39,246 nucleotides of DNA from DASQVO01 sp035640715. Lineage in GTDB: Bacteria; Actinomycetota; Actinomycetes; Streptosporangiales; Streptosporangiaceae. A program made the position numbers and the translations under genes. Shown piece after piece: positions 1 through 9,808 of the stretch (the stretch's first letter is position 1; every line of letters starts with the position of its first letter). The notes under the pieces were generated by a model, which had not been told where the DNA came from, did not search any database, and worked only from the letters and a program-made list of their open reading frames with translations. The DNA is taken from contig DASQVO010000180.1 in NCBI GenBank assembly GCA_035640715.1, positions 1-39,246 on the forward strand, given 5' to 3'.

Positions 1-195
1 GTGGCCGAGATCGGCCACGGGCTGCGCATCGAGGTCACCGATGACGGCGCGCCTGACTTTCCGGCGCTGCGGCTGCCCGGCGCCGACGACGAGGCCGGAC
101 GCGGCCTGGAACTGGTCGACGCGCTCGCGGCCCGCTGGGAAAGCCGCCGCGACAGCGCAGGAAAGATCACCACCTGGGCCGAGCTGATGCCGTGA
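1..195 (+). CDS. Anti-sigma factor-type ATP-binding protein, C-terminal end (partial)
   Basis: Only the last 64 codons are present; the gene is open at the left edge and the GTG at base 1 is probably internal. The fragment reads VTDDGAPDFP followed by GRGLELVDALAARW, which resembles the end of the GHKL ATPase fold of RsbW-like serine kinases/anti-sigma factors: a D-x-G-type nucleotide-binding strand, a glycine-rich G2 box (GRGL) and a closing Trp-containing strand. Such proteins phosphorylate STAS anti-anti-sigma factors or bind sigma factors in the cytoplasm. The N box with the metal-binding Asn lies outside the window. A family call is reasonable, but no partner can be assigned. The stop codon is followed immediately by a hairpin. 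Confidence 0.7.
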   Translation: MAEIGHGLRIEVTDDGAPDFPALRLPGADDEAGRGLELVDALAARWESRRDSAGKITTWAELMP

Positions 196-261
196 CGACC
201 CGGATTTATCCGGTCGTCTGCTCCCAGCTGATCAGCTGAGTCCCGGCACCGCTCGGTGCCG
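194..261. repeat. Cluster of three inverted repeats after the ATPase gene
   Basis: Three symmetric sequences sit side by side just past the stop codon. GACGACCCGGA (194-204) faces TCCGGTCGTC (209-218) with one bulged base and a TTTA loop. CAGCTGATCAGCTG (225-238) is a perfect 14-bp palindrome. CGGCACC (244-250) faces GGTGCCG (255-261) with a 4-nt loop. No T tract follows, so this could be an actinobacterial terminator without a U tract (first and third stems) with a separate protein site in the middle. The function is inferred only. Confidence 0.5.
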
Positions 262-886
262 CCAGGAGCCGGGGCATCCGGCGGAGAACGCCACCGCCAG
301 CAGGCGGCATCTCGCCTCCCACGGAGATGAACAGCAGCTTCAGCACCTGCTCGTGAGCGTCTGGCCAGCGGCGCCCGGGCCGGGGACAGTTTGCGCAGCG
401 TGTGCCCACGTCGCGATGTGGTTTACAGGAATGCGCAAATTTTTTATTCCGAATCAGTTACGACCGCTGGTCGTTTGGATATCAACAGCGCGCAAGTCGC
501 ATAGAGGACATATATGGTGATCGGTAAGCCTCTGCACTTCTGAATTGTCTTGGTGGGGCCTTTCGAAGAAGAGGCGTCACGTTGTTCAGCAAACGAAGAT
601 CGATACGTGGTGCCGGGTCCGTTGTCGCTGCCCGGCGCCGACGCCAGGGCCGGCCCAGTAGCTGACACGCGCCGGCGGAAGAGGACGCTCATGCCCAGCC
701 GCCATCGTTTCCCGCGCCTGCTCCCCTGGATTTCCTCGCTCGCCGTGGCGGCTGCCGTGGGCTACTCGCTCGCCTTCATCCCAAGGGGCGCTTGCTGATC
801 ACGAGACCGCGCCTCCCAGGCTGGAGAAGCCCGGCGAGTTCATGATGACCTGGGCTTGGCCGAAGTCTTTCGCATCCCATGCGCCG
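262..886. other. Gene-poor stretch of about 620 bp
   Basis: No convincing gene. Bases 420-545 are unusually AT-rich for this window (including a run of six T) and contain a perfect inverted repeat, ACGACC-GCT-GGTCGT, at 460-474, which could be an operator. A 35-codon reading frame at 691-798 encodes a basic N-terminus followed by a hydrophobic stretch (WISSLAVAAAVGYSLAFI), like a tiny membrane peptide, but has no clear ribosome site. The relics could be eroded coding sequence; I recognise nothing specific. Confidence 0.4.
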
Positions 887-918
887 TACTCTGGCGAGTA
901 CCATATATGGCATGAGTA
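887..918 (+). promoter_or_regulatory. Candidate VapBC operator/promoter
   Basis: TACTC-TGGC-GAGTA (887-900) is an inverted repeat that abuts the perfect palindrome CCATATATGG (901-910), and a further GAGTA lies at 914-918 over the antitoxin start. RHH antitoxins normally autorepress through short inverted repeats at their own start, so this dense symmetric block is the natural operator. The lack of a ribosome site at normal spacing also fits a leaderless or near-leaderless transcript. The role is inferred from position and symmetry. Confidence 0.45.
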
Positions 919-1169
919 TGACGCGAACGACGGTGTACTTGTCGACTGAGGCCAAGCGGCGGCTGACCGCTGCAGCCCGCCGTCATCACCGCAGCGAAGC
1001 CGAGTTGATCCGGGACGCGATCAACCGGCTTCTGGCTGAGGAACCTTCGCGTCCGCGTCCAGACCCGCCGGAGCTCGACATCGATCCGGCCGTCGCCGAT
1101 CAGGTCGATGAGCACCTGTCCACTGGCTTCGGCGCGGATGGGCTTGAGGCTGCCACGTGGCGCGGCTGA
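912..1169 (+). CDS. vapB: Ribbon-helix-helix antitoxin (VapB/CopG type)
   Basis: An 85-residue protein. MTRTTVYLS near the N-terminus is the DNA-binding beta strand of the MetJ/Arc/CopG fold, followed by two helices (TEAKRRLTAAARRHHRSEAE and ELIRDAINRLL). Residues 45-85 are Pro- and acid-rich and likely wrap the toxin. It should neutralise the PIN-domain RNase encoded immediately downstream and repress the operon as a complex. ATG 912 was chosen; ATG 918 is also possible and neither has a clear Shine-Dalgarno, whereas the upstream ATG at 879 would put operator symmetry inside the gene. Its 3' end overlaps the toxin gene by 13 nt, indicating translational coupling. Confidence 0.85.
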   Translation: MSMTRTTVYLSTEAKRRLTAAARRHHRSEAELIRDAINRLLAEEPSRPRPDPPELDIDPAVADQVDEHLSTGFGADGLEAATWRG

Positions 1170-1612
1170 TCGTCGATACGTCCGGCTACCTGGCGGGGAT
1201 GATCAAGGCGCATCCGCTGCGTCCCGCCGTGCGTGAAGTCCTGGCCGAGGTCGATGAGCCTCCGGTGATCTCTCCGCTGATAATGGCTGAGCTTGACTAC
1301 ATGGTGCTGGACCGCACCGGGGTCAAGGCCGAGACCCGGGTGCTCGATGATCTGACCGGCGGAGCCTACGACCTGGCGGAGATTAGCCTGGATGACCTGC
1401 GAGCAGGCCATGACCTGATCGTTAAGTACACGAGCCTGAAGATCGGCCTCACCGATGCCGTCAATATGATTCTGGCGGCGCGGTACCGGACAAATGAGAT
1501 CCTCACCCTTGACGAGCGTCACTTCCGCGCAGTTGTTCCTCTGACCCCACAGTTCGCGGCCTACCGGCTGCTGCCTATGGACCAGCAGCCAGGCGCTGCG
1601 GGCTCAAGCTGA
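1157..1612 (+). CDS. vapC: PIN-domain ribonuclease toxin (VapC family)
   Basis: A 151-residue PIN-domain protein. The acidic metal-binding residues expected of VapC are visible: D7 in LIVDTSGYL, E45 in PLIMAELDYMV, D100 in IGLTDAVNMILAARY and D119 in ILTLDERHF. VapC toxins are Mg-dependent endoribonucleases that cut tRNA or rRNA and arrest growth until the antitoxin is restored. The GTG start overlaps the antitoxin gene, fixing the pair as one operon. All four acidic positions are retained, so it is probably active. Residues after about 140 are a non-conserved tail. The RNA target cannot be inferred from sequence. Confidence 0.9.
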   Translation: MARLIVDTSGYLAGMIKAHPLRPAVREVLAEVDEPPVISPLIMAELDYMVLDRTGVKAETRVLDDLTGGAYDLAEISLDDLRAGHDLIVKYTSLKIGLTDAVNMILAARYRTNEILTLDERHFRAVVPLTPQFAAYRLLPMDQQPGAAGSS

Positions 1613-1776
1613 CGGGCATGGCGCCAGCGACGCGCTGCGGTCAGTACGCCGGACGGGCCGTGATCACGTGTGAGCCGGTGACGCCGCTCAGGTAGACGTA
1701 GCCGCCCTGCTCACTAGGCGCGGTGTGCCCGGAACCACCTCACGACTATGCTCCTACTAACCGGTAACATCCGGTC

Positions 1777-1806
1777 TTGGTGATTAGCTTGATGTCGAGA
1801 TACTGT
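1777..1806 (+). promoter_or_regulatory. Possible promoter of the aconitase gene
   Basis: TTGGTG (1777-1782) and TACTGT (1801-1806) are separated by 18 nt, giving a weak -35 and an acceptable TANNNT -10 in the only AT-richer part of this spacer. Just upstream, ACCGG-TAACAT-CCGGT (1760-1775 region) is a short inverted repeat that could bind a regulator. Judged from spacing alone. Confidence 0.35.
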
Positions 1807-1880
1807 AGGTTGAGTAGCAGCCAGGGACGGTGCTGAACGTTCCGGGGTGGCACCCGGGCACGGGCGAGGAGGCCAGGACG

Positions 1881-4637
<2,757 letters not shown>

Positions 4638-4724
4638 CTGCGGCAGGCGACACACCGCGGTGCCTGCTCCGGCCGTGAGGAATCGGGCTGGTCAGTATTT
4701 CCAGGCGGTGCCGGTGCCGCGGTA

Positions 4725-4925
4725 TTGTCCAACTTCATTGCCCGTGCTTGGAACGGGCAGCCGATGATCCGGGAACCGTCCAAGTGCACGGAACTTGTCT
4801 GGGCTGACCCGGGTAACCTCCCGGCTGACGCGCTGGACTTCATCACCCAGGCGTGGCACGACGCCCAGACCGGCCAGGTTCTGCGGGAATACGGCTTCAC
4901 TACCGTGTCCGCGCAGCCGGGGTGA
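4725..4925 (+). pseudogene. NUDIX hydrolase C-terminal remnant
   Basis: The reading frame ends in a typical C-terminal NUDIX segment: a strand (NFIARAWNGQP), then EPSKCTELVWADPGNLPAD, matching the EPDKCxELxWxxxxxLP pattern of many actinobacterial NUDIX proteins. The catalytic NUDIX box is missing. In the same frame upstream (about 4674-4688) the codons give GREESG, reminiscent of the REExG part of the box, but far too close to the C-terminal segment, suggesting an internal deletion. The start shown is a TTG without a ribosome site. Probably a non-functional relic downstream of acnA. Confidence 0.6.
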
Positions 4926-5651
4926 TCAGCTGCGGAGGTCGTCGATGATGGCGGCGATCTGGCGGGTGACCGAGTTCAGTGCGCGGATCCGGGACAGCCG
5001 GATCAGCCGCTCCGCCAGCGGCACCGTCGAGTCGATCAGCCGGTAGGTCTTGGCGCAGCCTGGTGAGTTGTCGTGCACCCAGTACAGCACGATGCCCATC
5101 GAGTAGAGCCAGAGCAGCTCGGGGAGCCGGTCCCTCAGGTCGGCCGGGACCCGGACGTGTGCACCCTCGATGACGTCGGCATAGAGCGCTATCGCGGCGG
5201 TCCTGGTCGGCGAGAACTCGGTGCTGAATGGGCTCAGCGGGCTCGCTGGCTCCGCCGCGTGCTTGTACAGCTTCGCTGCGAAGGAGTGATAGGGCGCCTG
5301 GACGTCGATGAGCGCCCGCAGCACTCCGCGCAGCCTCGGCGCGAGCTCGGTCTCGGTGTCGAGCACCGGGCGGCACGCGGCGACATGCTCGGCGTGGTTA
5401 CGCGCGTAGAACTCCTGGATCAGCTCTTCCTTGGAGCCGAAGTAGTAATAGGCGTTGCCGGTGGCCACCCCGGCTTCGCGGGCGATCGCCCGCATCGTGG
5501 TCGCCTCGTAGCCGTTCTCCCGGAACAGGCGGAGCGCGGCTTCGACGATGGCGGTACGGGTCTGCTCGGCACGCGCCGTCCGCGCCTGCTCCCCGCGCGC
5601 CGCCGGGGTCTGCTCGGCGCGTGCGGTCTGCGGCTGCTCGGGCGCACTCAT
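4926..5651 (-). CDS. TetR-family transcriptional regulator
   Basis: A 241-residue one-component repressor. After an Ala/Gln/Arg-rich N-terminal tail with an imperfect repeat (TARAEQT twice), the helix-turn-helix is classic TetR: IVEAALRLFRENGYEATTMR, then IAREAGVATGNAYYYFGSKE. The remaining ~160 residues are the helical ligand/dimer domain; no ligand can be assigned. The start at 5651 was chosen because its ATG overlaps the stop of the upstream membrane-protein gene as ATGA, implying coupled translation. Three TTGAACACGTTCAA sites lie upstream of this two-gene operon and are the expected operators, so autoregulation is likely. Confidence 0.9.
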   Translation of the reverse strand: MSAPEQPQTARAEQTPAARGEQARTARAEQTRTAIVEAALRLFRENGYEATTMRAIAREAGVATGNAYYYFGSKEELIQEFYARNHAEHVAACRPVLDTETELAPRLRGVLRALIDVQAPYHSFAAKLYKHAAEPASPLSPFSTEFSPTRTAAIALYADVIEGAHVRVPADLRDRLPELLWLYSMGIVLYWVHDNSPGCAKTYRLIDSTVPLAERLIRLSRIRALNSVTRQIAAIIDDLRS

Positions 5652-6043
5652 CTGCCGCTTATGCTGCCCCGGCTTGCCGGGCGCCACTCGACGGGCGACC
5701 TGCCGCCGACCCGGCGGCTGACGCGCGTGAGCACGAGCACGTTGATGAGATGCAGCCCCCCGATGATCAGCAGCGCCTCGCCGAGCTTCACCGACAGCAG
5801 GTCCATCGCCTGCCGGGTGTCGTGGACGGCGGTCGAAGTGCGCATGGCCAGGATCACGAACCCCAGGTTGAGCAGATAGAAGCCGACAACGAACAGTCTG
5901 CTCAGGGCCTGCCCGAGCGCCTCGTCGCCGCCGAACACGCGGCTGAGGAACGTCTTACCGCTGCGCGCCAGAATCGTCGCCGTGACGATTGTCAGGACGA
6001 CGCTGATGAGAAGGTACAGGACGTATACGGTCACGATGCCCAT
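5648..6043 (-). CDS. Small integral membrane protein co-transcribed with TetR regulator
   Basis: 131 residues with three or four hydrophobic segments: roughly 2-25 (VTVYVLYLLISVVLTIVTAT), 48-66 (LFVVGFYLLNLGFVILA) and 86-106 (LGEALLIIGGLHLINVLVL). The C-terminus is basic and cytoplasmic by the positive-inside rule. It belongs to an uncharacterised actinobacterial membrane family; I assign no function. It is the first gene of an operon whose second gene is TetR (ATGA overlap), and its start lies only 26 bp from the first operator, so it is probably the main target of that repressor, perhaps an efflux accessory or membrane-stress protein (speculative). Confidence 0.8.
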   Translation of the reverse strand: MGIVTVYVLYLLISVVLTIVTATILARSGKTFLSRVFGGDEALGQALSRLFVVGFYLLNLGFVILAMRTSTAVHDTRQAMDLLSVKLGEALLIIGGLHLINVLVLTRVSRRVGGRSPVEWRPASRGSISGR

Positions 6044-6068
6044 GGCGTCTCCCGGGCGCTCGGCACGT

Positions 6069-6149
6069 CTTGAACACGTTCAAGCTTGAACACGTTCAAG
6101 TATGCCTGCCGGGTGACCGGGGTGCCATATGAGTTTGAACACGTTCAAG
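6069..6149. promoter_or_regulatory. Three TTGAACACGTTCAA operators (TetR sites)
   Basis: The near-perfect palindrome TTGAACACGTTCAA occurs at 6070-6083, 6086-6099 and 6135-6148. The first two are tandem with exactly 16 bp periodicity (each flanked as CTTGAACACGTTCAAG); the third follows after 35 bp. Palindromes of this TTGAAC-NN-GTTCAA form are typical of TetR-family binding sites. They lie directly upstream of the membrane protein/TetR operon, so they probably mediate its autorepression. The third copy may also have served the gene once located to the right, now reduced to an AraC remnant. Confidence 0.8.
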
Positions 6150-6221
6150 TAACGGTGCGCCGGGCCGCGGACATCCTGAGCGCACGGCCCTCGTCCGGGC
6201 GCACGGCGCTTCGTCCGGGCG

Positions 6222-6350
6222 CATGGCGCCGAGGCGACCGTCGCCGCCGTGGCCCGCAAGATCGGGTACGAGGACGCGTTCGCCTTCAGCGTGGCGTTCA
6301 AGCGCGCCCGCGGCGTCAGCCCCTCGGTCTGGCGCCGCCAGGTGCACTGA
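6222..6350 (+). pseudogene. AraC-family regulator, C-terminal helix-turn-helix remnant
   Basis: 42 codons encode HGAEATVAAVARKIGYEDAF, then AFSVAFKRARGVSPSVWRRQ and a stop, an excellent match to the second helix-turn-helix of AraC/XylS proteins (the VAxxxGYxxxxxFxxAFKRxxGxSPxxWR pattern). Nothing upstream in any frame supplies the first helix-turn-helix or the sensor domain. The left edge is a 20-bp tandem duplication (6191-6210 and 6211-6230, TCGTCCGGGCGCA followed by CGGCGCT or TGGCGCC). This is a truncated relic, broken at the duplication. Confidence 0.7.
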
Positions 6351-6538
6351 CCCCGGCGCCATGGCTACCGGGTGATGTCGCCGTCCGCCCGCCCTATGTC
6401 AACGGTTTGACGCGGCCAAACCTCACGGTTCTCCCCGCGGGTGATCATTACTCAGTCGCTGGAATGAAAAACGGCAATGGTCACCCGGCGGTGAGATGGA
6501 ATGCCAGATCACATCTTGCGCGCCACGCCGGCCCATAG

Positions 6539-6557
6539 GGCGGCCGGGCTGGCCGCC
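6539..6557. terminator. Hairpin at the end of the gamma-glutamyltransferase gene
   Basis: GGCGGCC (6539-6545) and GGCCGCC (6551-6557) form a perfect 7-bp stem with a 5-nt loop, 17 bp beyond the stop codon of the leftward ggt gene. There is no T tract in the leftward direction, so it would be a U-less terminator or only an mRNA 3' stabiliser. Confidence 0.4.
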
Positions 6558-6573
6558 TCAGCCTCGCTGACGG

Positions 6574-8409
6574 CTATGGCGAGGTGTGCACGGCCAGTGC
6601 GCTGCCGCCGCCGAGGCGGACAGGCTCGGCTATGGCTTCAAAGCGCCCGTGACCGAGGATCTGAAGCGCCGTCGCGTCGCCCGGATAGTGGTCAAGCGGG
6701 AGTATCGGCCCGGTGGCCAGGGTGAACTTCTCGCCAAACTGACTGGTCAGCTGCTGTGCCAGCGCGTTGTTGTAGAAGTCGGGTTCGGCCAGCGAGGTGG
6801 CTGAGTTGCGCTGGCTCACCCTCGGGGCCGCAAGGGCCGCGGGCAGCGGCAGACGCAAGTCGACGTGGTTCACGATGATCTGCAGGATGGTCGTGATGAT
6901 CGTGGATCCGCCGGCCGCGCCGGCGCTGAAGACCGGTGTCCCGTCGCGGAACGCGATGACCGGTCCCATGCTGGACCGTGGCTGCTTGCCGCCGGCGGGC
7001 AGGTTCGGGTCGTGGGCCCCCGGCGAGGGCGGCGCGAAGTCGAAGTCGGTCATCTCGTTGTTGAGCAGGAAGCCGTAGCCGGGCACGGTCTCGCCGCTGC
7101 CGCCGAAGAAGTTGATGGTGTTGGTATAGGCGACGATGTTGCCCAACTTGTCGACGGTGACGATGTTGTTGGTATGGCCGCCCTCCGGCGGTGCCGCCTG
7201 CGGCGGGTTCTGGCCCGGGCAGCTTCCGTAGGGCGGGTACGGGTCGCCCGCGGCGACGGGGGAGACGAGCGCCTGGTTGTGGATGAGGCAGCGCCGGGTC
7301 GCGGCGAATGCCGGGCTCAGCAGCCCGGATACCGGCACGCTGACGTAGCGGGGATCGCCGACGTAGGCATTGCGGTCGGCGTAGGCCAGCCGGGAGGCCT
7401 CCAGGTAGTGGAACAGCGCCGTCGCCCTGGATTCGGCCGGCAGGTTGTACCCGTTCAGGATGTTCAGTGCCTCGCCGACGGTGGTTCCGCTGCTCGACGG
7501 CGGCGCCATGCTGTAGATGTCCAGGCCGCGGTAGCGGACGTGGGTCGGCGCCTGGACCCGGGCCTGGTAGGCGCGCAGGTCGCTCATGGTCATGATGCCC
7601 GGCAGGGCGACCACCGTGTTCCCCGGCGTCACCACGGGATGATCATCGGCTTGTACGATGGCCTGGCCAAGGGGCCCGTCGTAGAGGTAGGACGGGCCGT
7701 AGCGGGCCAGCAGCCGGTAGGTCTTGGCGAGGTCAGGATTGCGGAGCAGGTAGCCCACGGGCAGCGGGTTGCCTGCCGGGGTCAGCAGCAGGGCGCGGCT
7801 GGCGGGGTAAGCCTGCAGTTCGGGCAGGTCTGACTCGGTGAGCTGCTGGAAGTCCGCGTTGACGCGGAACCCGCGCTCCGCGACCCCGATCGCCGGCTGG
7901 AGGTCGGCGGCCAGGCTCTTGCGGCCATACAGGCTGATCGCCTTGGCCCAGGTGGCCACCATGGAGGGGACGCCGGTGGCCAGCGGCTGATTTGACGCGT
8001 CGTCGTAGCCGAGCGGCTGGCCGGTTTTCGGGTCGGTGAACATCGTCGGCGTGCAGGCGCTGGGGCACGTCTCGCGGCCGTTGATGGTCACGACCTGGTG
8101 CGTCTTGGCCAGGTAGATCACCATGAAGCCGCCGCCGCCAGGGCCTGCGACGAACGGTATGGTCACGCCCAGCGCGCTGGCCGTCGCCACGGCGGCGTCG
8201 ATCGCGTTGCCGCCGTGCTTCAGCACGTCGATGCCTGCCTGGCTCGCGTCCAGATCCATGGAGGCGACGGCGCCCCCGGTGCCGACCGCGACCGGCTCCT
8301 TTGCGCCGCCGGGTGGAGCCTGGCTAGCAGCAGTGCTTGCCCCGGATGGAAGGGCCAGCAGTACCGCAGCAAATGCTGACATAGCGGAAACCGCTACCAG
8401 GCGACGCAT
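6574..8409 (-). CDS. ggt: Secreted gamma-glutamyltransferase
   Basis: 611 residues with an N-terminal signal peptide (MRRLVAVSAMSAFAAVLLAL, cleavage likely near residues 26-30), so it acts outside the cell. GGTs self-cleave and transfer or hydrolyse the gamma-glutamyl group of glutathione-like substrates. Visible landmarks: NGRETCP with the substrate Arg (R112), the nucleophile region GGHTNNIVTVD, FLLNNEMTDF, SSM (479-481) and GG (500-501) for the oxyanion hole. The nucleophile Thr is T413, but the usual Thr-[Thr/Ala]-His is Thr-Asn-Asn here, an unusual active-site neighbourhood. ATG 8409 was chosen for GAGG 5 nt upstream and the signal sequence; a start at 8475 would bury it. Monocistronic. 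Confidence 0.93.
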   Translation of the reverse strand: MRRLVAVSAMSAFAAVLLALPSGASTAASQAPPGGAKEPVAVGTGGAVASMDLDASQAGIDVLKHGGNAIDAAVATASALGVTIPFVAGPGGGGFMVIYLAKTHQVVTINGRETCPSACTPTMFTDPKTGQPLGYDDASNQPLATGVPSMVATWAKAISLYGRKSLAADLQPAIGVAERGFRVNADFQQLTESDLPELQAYPASRALLLTPAGNPLPVGYLLRNPDLAKTYRLLARYGPSYLYDGPLGQAIVQADDHPVVTPGNTVVALPGIMTMSDLRAYQARVQAPTHVRYRGLDIYSMAPPSSSGTTVGEALNILNGYNLPAESRATALFHYLEASRLAYADRNAYVGDPRYVSVPVSGLLSPAFAATRRCLIHNQALVSPVAAGDPYPPYGSCPGQNPPQAAPPEGGHTNNIVTVDKLGNIVAYTNTINFFGGSGETVPGYGFLLNNEMTDFDFAPPSPGAHDPNLPAGGKQPRSSMGPVIAFRDGTPVFSAGAAGGSTIITTILQIIVNHVDLRLPLPAALAAPRVSQRNSATSLAEPDFYNNALAQQLTSQFGEKFTLATGPILPLDHYPGDATALQILGHGRFEAIAEPVRLGGGSALAVHTSP

Positions 8410-8714
8410 GTGCACCTCAGCCGGAGTCGGCGCGAATGAGACGGTCCCTGTCCGTATGCTCCGGACGAGTCGCATTTAAACTCACAGCACTACCCAATCC
8501 TGGCCTTCACCTGACATCGGCTGGTTCCCGCCGCGATCCACTTCACTCCGGCACCATCGAAGAGTTTCCTGTGCCGAGAGCGCGACGAGGCCGTCCCAGC
8601 GACTGTGGCGGCGGCGCCGCGTATGTGTTCGTGCCCTGTGCGCTGCGCCATGGGCCGGGGCTTTATCGTTGGGGCTGCCGGGAGCGGGCAGTGAGTGCCA
8701 AGCCAGGGAGCGTG
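8410..8714. other. Divergent intergenic region between ggt and quinone oxidoreductase
   Basis: About 300 bp between two divergent genes. I see no convincing small gene. A short inverted repeat GTCCG-N7-CGGAC lies around 8450-8466. Promoters for both genes should be here, but no -35/-10 pair stands out. Confidence 0.35.
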
Positions 8715-9692
8715 ATGCGCATGCGTGCGGTGGTCATCGAGCAGCTGGGCGGACCTGAGGTCCTGAAGATCGCCGAACGTCCCGTCCCGGAGCCGCAGGC
8801 AGGTCAGGTGGTCGTCCAGGTCGCCGCGGCGGGCGTCAACTTCATGGATATCTACCAGCGGCAGGGCGTCGGCGGCTACCGGCCGCAGCAGTTCCCTGTT
8901 ACTCCCGGCGGGGAGGGGGCGGGAACGGTCATCGCGGTGGCCGCCGATGTCACCAGCCTGTCGGTGGGTGACCGCGTGGCGTGGGCGGGCGTGCCGGGAA
9001 GCTACGCCGAGCAGGTGGTGATACCGGCTGATCGCCTCGTGCCGGTTCCGCCGGACGTCGACCTGAAGGTGGCCGCGGCGGTGATGCTCCAGGGAATGAC
9101 CGCGCATTACCTGTGCTACAGCACCTACCCGGTGCGCGAGGGCGACGTCACGGTCGTGCACGCCGCCGCCGGCGGTGTCGGGCTGCTACTGACCCAGATG
9201 GTGAAACAGCGCGGCGGCGTGGTGGTCGGCACGACGTCGGGCGGGGCGAAGGTGGATCTGGCCCGCGGTGCCGGGGCCGACCATGTCGTCGGGTATGACG
9301 AGTTCCGCGCGACTGCCGCCGGGGTGACCGGCGGCGCAGGTGCCCACGTTGTTTACGACGGCGTGGGCCAGGCGACGTTCGACGAGAGCCTCGCCTCGCT
9401 CCGCGTGCGGGGCACGATGGTGCTCTATGGCGCGGCGAGCGGCCAGGTGCCCCCGTTCGACCCGCAGCGGCTGAACAGCGGCGGCTCGCTGTTCCTCACC
9501 CGGCCGACCCTCGTGCACTACATCGCGGACCGGAACGAGCTGCTGTGGCGGGCGCGCGATCTGTTCGACTGGCTGGCCAAGGACCAGCTCAAGGTGCGGA
9601 TCGGCGGCACATACCCGCTGGCCGACGCCGCACAGGCCCAAGAGGACCTGGCGTCCAGGCGCACCACGGGAAAGCTCCTTCTCCTGCCGTGA
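8715..9692 (+). CDS. NADPH:quinone oxidoreductase (MDR/zeta-crystallin family)
   Basis: 325 residues of the zinc-free medium-chain dehydrogenase/reductase family. The N-terminal GroES-like part shows GVNFMDIYQRQG and PGGEGAGTV; the Rossmann part has the nucleotide motif HAAAGGVGLLLTQMVKQRG, followed by GADHVVGYDEF and a conserved VYDGVGQATFD. The catalytic-zinc ligands of alcohol dehydrogenases are absent. It probably reduces quinones or enones with NADPH in the cytoplasm. The start is ATG 8715 or ATG 8721; AGGGAG at 8705-8710 could serve either (4 or 10 nt). Longer in-frame starts from 8436 have no family support. It precedes an exporter gene by about 110 bp and may be co-transcribed, not proven. 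Confidence 0.93.
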   Translation: MRMRAVVIEQLGGPEVLKIAERPVPEPQAGQVVVQVAAAGVNFMDIYQRQGVGGYRPQQFPVTPGGEGAGTVIAVAADVTSLSVGDRVAWAGVPGSYAEQVVIPADRLVPVPPDVDLKVAAAVMLQGMTAHYLCYSTYPVREGDVTVVHAAAGGVGLLLTQMVKQRGGVVVGTTSGGAKVDLARGAGADHVVGYDEFRATAAGVTGGAGAHVVYDGVGQATFDESLASLRVRGTMVLYGAASGQVPPFDPQRLNSGGSLFLTRPTLVHYIADRNELLWRARDLFDWLAKDQLKVRIGGTYPLADAAQAQEDLASRRTTGKLLLLP

Positions 9693-9760
9693 GCCCCGCA
9701 CGCGGGCTAGGGACAGACGATCGTACCGGCCCAGCGACCCCGGGCCGGCGCAGTGTCACC

Positions 9761-9808
9761 ATGTCCTCGTTTGGCAAGGATTTAGATATTTTAGTCGCTG
9801 ATGGCTAG
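9761..9808 (+). CDS. Possible 15-residue leader peptide overlapping the MFS gene start
   Basis: ATG 9761 opens a frame encoding MSSFGKDLDILVADG whose TAG (9806-9808) overlaps the start of the exporter gene (ATG 9801). It sits in a markedly AT-rich 35-bp patch, unlike the surroundings. It could be a translational leader, or simply chance: there is no strong ribosome site and no regulatory residue run. Confidence 0.2.
   Translation: MSSFGKDLDILVADG

Noticed and set aside
1640..1740. Minus-strand coding remnant (frame ending GYVYLSGVTGSHVITARPAY)
   Set aside because: Looks protein-like but only 33 codons between stops and I cannot tie it to a family.
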